Below, piece after piece: positions 36,901 to 43,900 of a DNA stretch of 51,703 bases. The stretch covers positions 1-51,703 of the forward strand of contig JAFSOU010000062.1 of the NCBI GenBank assembly GCA_017443265.1. Reading direction: 5' to 3'. Position 1 is the first letter of the stretch. The number at the start of each line of letters is the position of its first letter. A program made the position numbers and the translations under genes. The notes under the pieces were generated by a model that searched no databases, had not been told where the DNA came from, and worked only from the letters and a program-made list of their open reading frames with translations. Source of the stretch: Bacteroidales bacterium. GTDB lineage: Bacteria > Bacteroidota > Bacteroidia > Bacteroidales > P3.

Positions 36901-38294
36901 GGATTGAAAGTGTATTCGCTAGGATTGAGCTTTCGGGCACTCTCCACCTTTTCGTAGTCGCGTCCCGACACAAAGCCTTTGCTCTGCAGGTAAGGCGTAA
37001 TCTGTTTCACACTGCGGATTGCCGAACGGTCGATAACATTGAAAATATTGTTGGAGTTCTCGCTGGGCAACGTACGTCCCGAGGGGTTGTAAAGGCTGCT
37101 CATATATGGGTTTTTCTCACCCAAGTCGGTAAGAGCCACAATGTTGCGGTTTTCGGTAACGGCAGCTCCCACGTTGGTACGCCACACCTCCAGTTTGATG
37201 ATTTTGATGTTGGAGTTGAGCACCGGGAGGGTGGACATGGCCTTGTTATAGTTGTCGTAGAAATACTGGGCAAGGAAGAAGTGGCGGTTTTCCTCGTATT
37301 CGTCGGCTTTTATCTGGAACTCCTCAGTTTGTGCACCGCCCTGCACCTGAAGATTCTGCGATTCGGTTTTCTGCTCGGAAAACACTCCGTCGATGGTAAG
37401 TTTGCCAAATTTAAGTTTGGTGTGGAACCCGAACAGGCTCTGACTGCCCTGTATCAGCTTGGTGTTGAGCGGCATGGCGATATTGCCTGCCTCAATAAGC
37501 TGCAGTATGTCGTCTTCTTTGCCTTCGTGCTTGAGTTTCAACGTGTTCTCGAAATCGAAAACTGCTTGTGTGTTCTGGTTAAGGTCGAAATCGACAAGGT
37601 CGCCGATTTTTGCGTTGAGGTTTATCTGTATGTTTTCGTCGAAATCGAAATTGGTGACGCTGCGCTTGTTCACGTCGATGGCAGGGTCTTCGCGTTTGTT
37701 GTTCACAATGGCGAAGGTAAGTTCGGCCGAACCGCTAGGGGTTATCTGTATAGCATTGGGACCAAGCAGGTTTTCGGCAAGTCCGGCCAATTTGCTCACT
37801 CCGGGGATGTTGTCGAGCAGATTATTGGAGTTACCAGTGTTTTTGTCCAAAGCGGCGGTTTTGGTCTTGTTGCTCCAGTAGTTCTGCATCAGTTGCTCCA
37901 TTTGGTAGTTCTGATACTCCTCGAAAGTCATATACTGACGGTCCACCACCAAGTCGCCTATTTTCTTGATTATCAAATAGTCGTTTGATTGCGGGTTGTA
38001 TTGAACCTCGGTAGTGAAATTTTTGGGGTTCTTTGCGCCAATCTTGCCGCGTCCGTCCTTGGGCACCGTATCACCTTGTGCCACAGTGTTTTCTAAAGGA
38101 ATTTCGGCTTTCAATGCGGTCTCAAATCCGCTGGGCGACACATTAGTTTCGGCCGCAGGTTCTGCCGGTGCAATATCAAAGGCCGTGTTCTGCCTTTCAG
38201 AAACGCCAAAGGTGTCGCCCATGGCAACACCCATCAGCGTTGTGCCAAGCAGGAGCAACGATACCCTTAACATTTTTTTCTTCGGCAGTAACAT
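30957..38294 (-). CDS. sprA: T9SS outer-membrane translocon barrel SprA
   Basis: The giant outer-membrane beta-barrel through which type IX cargo leaves the cell (also called Sov in Porphyromonas). 2445 residues, in the usual range. It has a signal peptide (MLRVSLLLLGTTLMGVAMG after a short basic lead) and long repeated stretches of amphipathic strands. Several aromatic, glycine-rich family blocks are present, such as SYIDDFEGAKSGIDLKNV, TIEFWLMDPFIDNP and IVWINELRLGDFSRKSGFAA. It ends in a barrel-type strand KGGITVRFSF. Residues about 1905-1965 are a Lys/Asp/Gly-rich insertion (repeated KDKDK). The gene starts 18 bases after ruvA; the ruvA-sprA order is known from other Bacteroidetes. Confidence 0.96.
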   Translation of the reverse strand: MLLPKKKMLRVSLLLLGTTLMGVAMGDTFGVSERQNTAFDIAPAEPAAETNVSPSGFETALKAEIPLENTVAQGDTVPKDGRGKIGAKNPKNFTTEVQYNPQSNDYLIIKKIGDLVVDRQYMTFEEYQNYQMEQLMQNYWSNKTKTAALDKNTGNSNNLLDNIPGVSKLAGLAENLLGPNAIQITPSGSAELTFAIVNNKREDPAIDVNKRSVTNFDFDENIQINLNAKIGDLVDFDLNQNTQAVFDFENTLKLKHEGKEDDILQLIEAGNIAMPLNTKLIQGSQSLFGFHTKLKFGKLTIDGVFSEQKTESQNLQVQGGAQTEEFQIKADEYEENRHFFLAQYFYDNYNKAMSTLPVLNSNIKIIKLEVWRTNVGAAVTENRNIVALTDLGEKNPYMSSLYNPSGRTLPSENSNNIFNVIDRSAIRSVKQITPYLQSKGFVSGRDYEKVESARKLNPSEYTFNPQLGFISLNQALSADQILAVAFQYQVVGDTTVYQVGEFTTDGIVDPNTLVVKLLKSTTINTRSPLWKLMMKNVYFLKSTQISPDKFRLNVLYEGDDGGVMTGYFADGPKKGIPLIEVFGLDRMDAMQYPYADGVFDWLDNATTGAGIIQASTGRVFFPYVEPFGKDLREILGDDAAANKYCFDSLYTLTKTLAQQYPDKDKYYLEGSYSTAMSGEISLGFNIPEGSVKVTAGGIPLVEGVDYTVDYMMGKVRIINESVLSSGTPISISSESNSFSMMTKRMMGMHLNYEFNPKFNLGATILNLHQRPLTQKNNFGDEPLNNTIWGLDLSFQHDMPWLTKAIDWLPGISTKTPSELTLNAEFAHFIPGMSKTSESGTSYIDDFEGAKSGIDLKNVASWHLASTPQDWSTPNPMFPETRIGSDLEYGYNRARLAWYRIDDIFYSSNSPSNISDADRSRPYARRISEQEVFPNKELAAGETTNIYELNLAFYPSERGPYNYDVNGLNSDGTLTNPTSRWGGIMRKLDYTDFETQNIETIEFWLMDPFIDNPDHTGGKLYFNLGDVSEDILRDGRKFFENGLPTGNDIINVDTTIWGRVPTIQSVVNAFDNDEDARVRQDIGYDGLNSGDERTFFDAYLQAVAQRFGTTSAAYLNAYNDPSADDFTYFRSSRYDNANVKINDRYKYYNNAEGNSAPSGSSGEDYPTAATSYPNGEDINNDNTLSESENYYQYSIDLRPENMVIGQNYITDIQEAQNIKLPDGSTTTCKWYQFKIPVRNPEKKVGSIQGYQSIRFMRMFMREFDQPIILRFATLELVYGTWRKYDQDLYQPGDIPTGGDANTKFTTSTVNIEENGYRSPVPYVLPPGIDREEWYSNSSYYQMNEQSLQLEIEDLASGDARAIYKNAAYDLRYFGSLKMFAHAEKLYETDNLKNGDLTLFVRLGNDFTKNYYEYEIPLKLTPWGTSMSEDDVIWPEENNVEIDLERLVGVKENRNKQIRSGNTEYSQNDIYFEYDGSKKYSVLGTPNIGAVKVIMIGVRNPRKQSIGDGNDMLPKSAIVWINELRLGDFSRKSGFAAMALARTNLADIGDLSLYGAYTSSRFGSLEQNISDLDGLNDANVEVALNLDLDKFLPEDWGLKIPFHFDHSTKIGTPEYNPLDPDVNLRRDIRSYLTGEERDSIRNMTREHLSRTNINLVNLHKERAGKATTKTPHFYEIENFNFSYAFSGENQSDVDVEYYDKKQHRGGFTYNFSVTPKQIKPFDKIDFFKSKYLKFIRELNFYYQPKSMSFRTEVFRDFQETKLRNKSAGDIIIKPTYYKQFTWERVYNLQYDLSKTLRLQYDANANADVEEPMGKIDTKTKNDSVWQSVLEFGRMRNFSQNLSVTWDFPIERFPYLDFLRTPLSYKSTYLFTGSTPSTETLGNTIENTRIVSAAVNGTMKTLYDKFKFIKKAYQPKNANEKGKGKDRLGMRNGPGAKDKNKELDKGKNKNIDKDKGKDKDKDKKELETKNDTVADSLKENKFLEILREVGYFSIRAVTGLKNFSVKYTLSEGTLIPGFMPQATLLGMDNSNLWSPGLAFVFGGQSDIVGGLLENDYLSKDTLLNTPHMAKTNDVLAIQAVVEPIRDLKIDINFTRNYTSQESYYYKYNNNLGYIDGPLSPTRFGSYSTTICMIGTSFNDADELFAQFLENRAVVANRLAAINPDPYTDEYIFDSLSGLVFPGGYSPNSQQVLMTSFLATYLGRDVHSMGFSPFLGFPLPNWSVTYNGLNKVEFLKQWFSNISLSHRYNSTYTVSNYTTDMAIANIDNYDYGMESVLNASNDFIPKESIDQIQLTEQFNPFLKVDVVMVNSFQFNIAYQRARTLSLSFSNNQLTEMSRDGFTLGAGYRIKDVAFTITTGQKTHNIKSDIVIQANLSYNQNKSQIRKIAQNTSQISSGSEVWTGGLSAEYAISSSLTVRLFFETTINKPFISNSYPNSTTKGGITVRFSF

Positions 38295-38312
38295 CAGCGT
38301 TTATTCGTTGTT

Positions 38313-38900
38313 TTACAGCATTTTAAGTGCCATCTTTATAAGATTCTCAACAGTGGCGTCGGGGTTGCCATCGGAAGCTTTGCGCACAGCTTTTTCGGCT
38401 GCCGATTTGGGAAATCCCAATGCCAACAAAGCAGATAACGCCTCTTCTTGGTTTTTATTGCCCTGCAAACCTTTTGTCGGCACAACGGCGATGTCGTCGA
38501 GCTTGCCGAGTTTGTCGTGGAGCTCCAGCACAATGCGCTGAGCCGTTTTCGGGCCTATGCCCTTTATGCCCTGTACTGTCTTGACATCCTGCGAGATAAT
38601 TGCATTTGCAAGCTCGTCGGTGGAGTACGACGAAAGCATAACACGAGCCGTGGCCACCCCTACCCCGTTCACCGCTATCAGCTGGCGAAACAGCGAGCGT
38701 TCTTTCTCTTCGTAAAAGCCGAACAGCAGCTGGGCGTCCTCGCGCACAACGAAATGCACAAGCAGTTTCACCTCGCTTTTGTCTTTTATCTGCGTATAGG
38801 TATTGAGGGAAATTTCAAGTATATAACCCACTCCCCCACAGTCGATTACGGCGTACGCAGGCGACACTTCTACCAATTTTCCGGATATGTAATTAAACAT
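38313..38900 (-). CDS. ruvA: Holliday junction branch migration protein RuvA
   Basis: Binds Holliday junctions and loads RuvB during recombination repair. 195 residues, normal. The N-terminal OB domain is MFNYISGKLVEVSPAYAVID. The helix-hairpin-helix pair is at about 72-125 (FRQLIAVNGVGVATARVML and VQGIKGIGPKTAQRIVLEL). The C-terminal RuvB-binding domain includes EALSALLALGFPKSAAEKAV. It is the first gene of the run leading into sprA. Upstream (38901-38973) is an AT-rich repeat rather than a clear promoter. Confidence 0.96.
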   Translation of the reverse strand: MFNYISGKLVEVSPAYAVIDCGGVGYILEISLNTYTQIKDKSEVKLLVHFVVREDAQLLFGFYEEKERSLFRQLIAVNGVGVATARVMLSSYSTDELANAIISQDVKTVQGIKGIGPKTAQRIVLELHDKLGKLDDIAVVPTKGLQGNKNQEEALSALLALGFPKSAAEKAVRKASDGNPDATVENLIKMALKML

Positions 38901-38904
38901 AGTG

Positions 38905-38985
38905 ATTTGTAATTAGTGATTGTGATTAGTGAACTGAAAACTGCAAACTAATAAATTGTTCATTGTTAATTGTTCATTTTTCCGT
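38905..38985. repeat. AT-rich degenerate repeat upstream of ruvA
   Basis: The units GTGATTTGTAATTAGTGATT, GTGATTAGTGA and TTGTTCATTGTTAATTGTTC follow one another. The left end of the tract reaches the ruvA start and the right end overlaps the 3' end of the beta-helix lipoprotein gene. Similar to 25359-25406 and 29915-29955. Confidence 0.55.
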
Positions 38986-40437
38986 TTCTTCAAAGAATTC
39001 AAACGCCCCTATCGACGGGGGATTGGAACGCACTCGGTTGTCCAAATCGGTCTGCTGTTTGAGATAGACGGTGTTGCCTTTGCCGCGTGCTGGCGAGTCG
39101 GCTTTCAGATGGTAGTCGGCGGCGGTGTGGTCCAAAAAAAGCGGGTCTTGGTTTATCAAACAGTTGGTTATTAGTGACTGAGGTATAGACATTTGCGTTT
39201 TCAACAAACAGTTGGTGAACGAGAACGAGGCCGTGCCGCTTTGGGCGAAATCCATGGCAAGTTCCTCGTTGGCGGAGCCGTAAATAATGCAGTTGTAGAA
39301 ATCGGCCTGCTGCAGCGGACGCAGCTGTATAGCCCCGTCGGCACTCTCGTACCAGTTGTTGAGAATCACTTGCGGCGAACGGCGCACGCTGTAGCTCCAG
39401 TAGTTGGCAAAAGTGGAGTTGCTGAACAGATACCTGCCGCCGAGCGTGAGAGCCAGAGTGGCTGTCTGGCAGTTGGTTACAAGCAGGTTATCGCCTTCTA
39501 TGTGCGCGCCTTGCCCGTAGATTCCGGCTAGCGACATGTTTTCTATCAACGTGTTGCGTATGTCGAGCGTTGGGTTGGAATTCACCACCGTGTCGGCCAG
39601 AAAGCCTATGTATCCGTTGCGCACTATGGCGTGGTTAACGGTGTTGTCGCGGCTGCCCGACGAAAGCCAGATATAGCCCCACTGTCCGGGCAGGTCGGCG
39701 TAGTGGCCGTCGTGGCGGATGGAGGTGAACAGTGCCGGTGCGTCGGTGGTGCCGTTCACATGCAGCGTGCCTCCGTCATACACCCAAAGCACGGCATCAT
39801 TGCCGAAATAGACCTCGGCGCCGTGTTCCACATTCAAAGTAAATCCCTCGTCAACAACGGCATAGCCGAAAATCACGTGGGGCATGGCGTCGGTCCACGG
39901 CTCGGAGCAGTCGATAACGGAATAGGGATAGCTGTTGCCCGCCGCGTCGTGGATAACGTGGTCGGGGTAGTGATAAATGGCGTTGCGGCCGTAGGCTGTG
40001 AGCGGCAGGTGCTGACTTGCGCTGCCTATGCTGAACAATATGCTGTCCTCTATCAGAAACGGCGACGAAGCCGAGTTGGGATTCACATTGACTCGGGCGA
40101 AGATAAAAATGCTGTCGTGGGCAAGGATTTCGATGTTGCGTGCCACAAGCGAGGTGTCGCCGTCCACGTTGAGGCGGAAGCGCGAGGCGGAGCCGTGGGC
40201 CAAGGTAACACGGTCGATTTTTACAGGCTGGTTGCCGTTGTTGTACACCTTTACGCTGCGCACTGTGGAGCCGATGGTGGTGAATACGGTATCGAACTTG
40301 AGGGTGTCGGCCGAAAACTCCAGCACGGAAATATCTGTAAGGTATTCATCCTCCTTGGTGCAGGAGGGTGTCAGAAATTCCAAAACGCAAACAGCTATAA
40401 ATAAGCCTGTTATATATTTGATTGTCGTTAATTTCAA
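38974..40437 (-). CDS. Beta-helix lipoprotein of unknown function
   Basis: 487 residues. The signal peptide ends in a lipobox (FLTPSC, Cys about residue 26), so it is anchored in the outer membrane, probably surface-facing. Residues about 40-140 resemble a small beta-sandwich (DTVFTTIGSTVRSVKVYNNG and ILAHDSIFIFARVNVNP). Residues about 180-440 look like a right-handed parallel beta-helix with repeated short strands (GAEVYFGNDAVLWVYDGGTL, NPTLDIRNTLIENMSLAGIY, QADFYNCIIYGSANEEL). This architecture is common in Bacteroidetes exported proteins. No catalytic motif is visible. It is the last gene of a leftward set that includes the broken CAP and FISUMP/FN3 genes. Confidence 0.82.
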   Translation of the reverse strand: MKLTTIKYITGLFIAVCVLEFLTPSCTKEDEYLTDISVLEFSADTLKFDTVFTTIGSTVRSVKVYNNGNQPVKIDRVTLAHGSASRFRLNVDGDTSLVARNIEILAHDSIFIFARVNVNPNSASSPFLIEDSILFSIGSASQHLPLTAYGRNAIYHYPDHVIHDAAGNSYPYSVIDCSEPWTDAMPHVIFGYAVVDEGFTLNVEHGAEVYFGNDAVLWVYDGGTLHVNGTTDAPALFTSIRHDGHYADLPGQWGYIWLSSGSRDNTVNHAIVRNGYIGFLADTVVNSNPTLDIRNTLIENMSLAGIYGQGAHIEGDNLLVTNCQTATLALTLGGRYLFSNSTFANYWSYSVRRSPQVILNNWYESADGAIQLRPLQQADFYNCIIYGSANEELAMDFAQSGTASFSFTNCLLKTQMSIPQSLITNCLINQDPLFLDHTAADYHLKADSPARGKGNTVYLKQQTDLDNRVRSNPPSIGAFEFFEETEK

Positions 40438-40555
40438 TATCGTTATTTTTTATGACGTTTGTCCTTGTGGCGAACAACTTTGTAATAACGACATTGAGGT
40501 GATAATATTTTGTGTTGCAACAAAAAAAAAGAGTTTTTTTTCGAAAATCAAAGTG

Positions 40556-40605
40556 AATGATGAATATGAAATCGCATTTCGACAATTCGACATTCACCAT
40601 TCACT
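40556..40605. repeat. AT-rich repeat at the broken end of the CAP remnant
   Basis: The sequence reads ATTTCGACAATTCGACATTC, then ACCATTCACTAC. The CAP remnant loses homology at its right border, so the deletion or insertion point is probably here. The rest of 40438-40593 contains no gene. Confidence 0.45.
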
Positions 40606-40871
40606 ACAGACGCGGCAGGCCATGTCGAGGGCTTTGCTGGTGGCGAGAGTGTCGTTCCAGCGGAGCTACGGCTGCGCTTTTACGGAGCCGAGGTCCACAC
40701 CTATTTCTTCGGAGTAGGCGGTGTGGGGTTGGCGCATCAAGTTCAGGTAGTTGCAGGCCACTATGGTTTCGTTGGCGGGGCGGTTGGAGTCGTGGTGCGG
40801 AAGCACGAGAAACGACATCGCAACCAATCCTGTGCAAAGCAGATCCTCAGGTTTATATATTTGGTTTTCAT
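40594..40871 (-). pseudogene. Remnant of a CAP/SCP-domain secreted protein gene
   Basis: Read leftward, a frame gives NETIVACNYLNLMRQ, then YSEEIGVDLGSVKAQP, then an in-frame TAG (40668-40666), then LRWNDTLATSKALDMACR. This is the start of a CAP (SCP/PR-1-like) domain, in which an N-terminal helix with N-LM-Q-P is followed by L-WND-LA---A--DMA. The frame then ends VCSEW and TGA in an AT-rich repeat, so the rest of the domain is gone. The likely original start ATG at 40871 (MKTKYINLRI) is in a different frame from LLCTGLVAMSFLVLP, implying a further indel in the signal peptide. It lies 57 bases downstream of the FISUMP/FN3 gene. Confidence 0.7.
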
Positions 40872-40928
40872 AGGATTGTGTGTCTAATTGGGGGTTGGCT
40901 TTGTTGGTTTGCCTTGCCCAAGGGAGAA

Positions 40929-43900
40929 TTACTGGGCGGTGCGGACAAGGCGGACAGACCGACCATAGTAGCGATAGTGGATTATGCCGGCAGAAACACC
41001 GCCTCCGAAATTCAAGTAATAGGCGTCGTTGTGAAAGCTTTCCGTGGTGGTCGACCAGTAGTCGCCGCTGGAACCAACGTTGCTGACCGAAGTCCCTAAG
41101 CGCCTTCCTGCGGCAGGCAGGAAGGCGCATCCGGCATTTTCCAAAGTGGCCCACTGCGCGGCGGTGAGAACATTGGCGTTAAAAGCCGCTCCAGAAGTGT
41201 TTGTTGAGTTAAGTGCATAGGTGGAGCTACTCCAGTTGTCGGGGACTAATATAAGTCCCGGCACGCCGTTCACTGTGGCCTTGGCATAGCTTATGCCTGA
41301 GGGGGTGTTGCGGTCATGTATCAGATATATCAATTCTTCTTCTGTAAGGGTGCGCCAAGTGCCGGGGGCGTCGGTGGTCTGCGTCTTGGGGTTGTATATG
41401 GCGTTATATACACCCCAGTCGTAGTTGGTACCAGAAATGTTGTTGGTGCCGTTGCCATAGTCTAAATTAGTTGTGTTGTTAGTCATATACGGATATTTAT
41501 TGTTGTATCCGCTTGTGCCCCATCCGAAGAGGTCTATCCATCCGGAGTAGGATGATGAGATGTTTCTGTTGTTGGCTCCAATGGTATCCCACTGGTTGGG
41601 TGCGAAACGCCAAGTGCCTGCCGCCGTGCCGCCTCCCGCCACGGTATGGGTTGTGGCTGTAGAGCCGCCATTTTTGGCACTCCATTGCAAGTTGCCGGGC
41701 GAGAAAACCACTCTGTCGTTTGCCGAAACGGAGAAAGTGTTGGAAGTTGTAAACGTAACTTGGTTGCCGTAGCCCGTTCCTGCGGAGTTTGTGGCGTAGG
41801 CGCGCACATAATAGGTTCTGGGGGTAAGGCCGGCAAGGCGGCTTGTGAAAGTGCCTGTGCCAGAGCCGTCGGTGGTGTGTCTGCCACTAACGGTGGGGTT
41901 GGGCGAGGTGCTCCAGCACACGCCGCGTGCCGTAACCGTGGCTCCGCCATTGGAGGTTACATTGCCCCCAGTGGTGGCGGAGGTGGATGTTATGTTGCTT
42001 GCGGCGGCGGTGGTAACGGTGGGAACAACGGCAGAAGTTTTAAACGTTACTTGGTTGCCGTAGCCCGTTCCTACGGAGTTTGTGGCGTAAGCCCGCACGT
42101 AATAGGTGGTTCCAGGGGTAAGACCGGTACGGCGGCTTGTGAAAGTGCCCACACCACTACCGTTGGTGGTGTGACTGCCGCTAACGGTGGGGTTGGGCGA
42201 GGTGCCCCAGCACACGCCGCGTGCCGTAACTGTGGCTCCGCCATCGGAGGTTACATTGCCACCTAAGGTGGCGGAGGTGGATGTTATGTTGCTTGCGGCG
42301 GTGGTGGTTACTGTTGGAACTACGGAAGGAGTGGTGAAACTCACCTGCGCTCCGTAAACCGTGCCATGGGCGTTGGTGGCGTAGGCGCGCACGTAGTAGG
42401 TGGTGTTGGGCGCAAGGCCTATCATGTTGCTACTATAATGCCCCAAGCCGCTACCATCGGCAGTGCGTCGGCCGTTGATCACGGGATTGGGTGAGGTGTC
42501 CCAGCAGATGCCACGGGTGGTAACGGTGGTGTCGCCGTCGAGGACAACAGTGCCTCCGCACAAGGCCGTAGTGCCGGTGATATTACTTATGGTGTCGGTA
42601 ACCACTGTGGGTGTGGTGTGCGCCATAAAGGCTATCTGCTGGCCGTAGGCGGTGCCTATGGTGTTGGTGGCGTAGGCGCGCACATAGTAGGTGGTGCCGG
42701 GTATCAGGACTGTCATGCTGGCGCTGAAAGTTCCCAAGCCGCTGCCGTTGGTGGTGTGGCTGCCACCTATGGTGGGATTTTGCAAGGTGTCCCAACAGAT
42801 ACCGCGGACCGTAACAGGGGTGCCTCCGTCGGCGGTTACATTGCCAACAGCTGTGGCCGATATGTTGATGATGGTGTGCACTGTTGTGGTAACCACTGTG
42901 GGCAAGTCGTAAGTGGTAACCACCATTTGGTTGCCGTACGACACTCCCACTGCGTTGGAGCAATAAGGCCTCAGGTAATAAGTGGTTCCGGGCGCAAGGC
43001 CGGTGATGAGGCTATTAAACCCGCCTGTGCCGTTGCCGTCAACGGTGCGGCTGTCGGCTATGGTGGGGTTGGGCGAGGTGCTCCAGCACACGCCACGCAC
43101 CGAAACGGCTGCTCCGCCGGCGCTGTAAACGGCGCCACTGGTGTTTATCGAGGTGTCGGCGATATGCGTTACGCTGTCGATACGTACCATGGGCAGTGTG
43201 TCGGTCTTGAACATTATCTGAGTGCCGTAGGACGTGCCTAAGGCGTTGGTGGCGTAGGCGCGCACATAGTAAACGGTGCTCATGCTCAGGCCGCCGATAT
43301 GTGTGGAGTAGTTGCCCAAGCCGATGCCGTTGGTGGAGTGGCTGCCGGCAATAGTGGGGTTGGGCAGGGTGTCCCAGCAAAAACCTCACGCAGTTACCGA
43401 GAGTCCGCCCTCGGAGTTCACCCTTCCGCTGACGGTAAGGCTTGTGTCGGTGATATCGTTTGTATCCACGGTAACCACTATGGGCATCGAGAGTGTGGTG
43501 AAATTAACCTGAGCGCCGTAGCTTGTGCCGATGGCGTTGGTGGCATAGGCGCGCACGTAGTACGTGGTGCCGGGTATAAGTCGCGGCAGTAGGCTGGTAA
43601 AAATACCGGTGCCGCTACCGTCGATGGTGTGGCTGTCGGCCACGGTGGGATATTGCGAGGTGCTCCAGCACACGCCTCGGGCTGTTACGGGAGTGCCACC
43701 GTCGTTGGTAACCCTGCCGCCGCTGGTGGCTCCGCTGTCGCTTACGTTGCTTGCCATGGTGGTGGATACCGATGGCAGTGCCAATGTGGTGAAACTGAGT
43801 TCGGCTCCGTAGGCCGTGCCGATGATGTTGGTGGCGTAGGCACGCACGTAGTACGTGGTGCTGGGGACAAGCTGTGTAAGTATGCTGGTGAACGATCCTG

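Noticed and set aside
40666-40668. TAG as a pyrrolysine or readthrough codon in the CAP remnant
   Set aside because: The remnant also seems frame-shifted upstream and loses its 3' half, so it is a decayed gene regardless of the stop.
43386-43388. TGA as a selenocysteine codon in the FISUMP/FN3 gene
   Set aside because: The sister repeats have Arg at this site, not Cys, and no obvious selenocysteine-type hairpin follows. A nonsense change is simpler.
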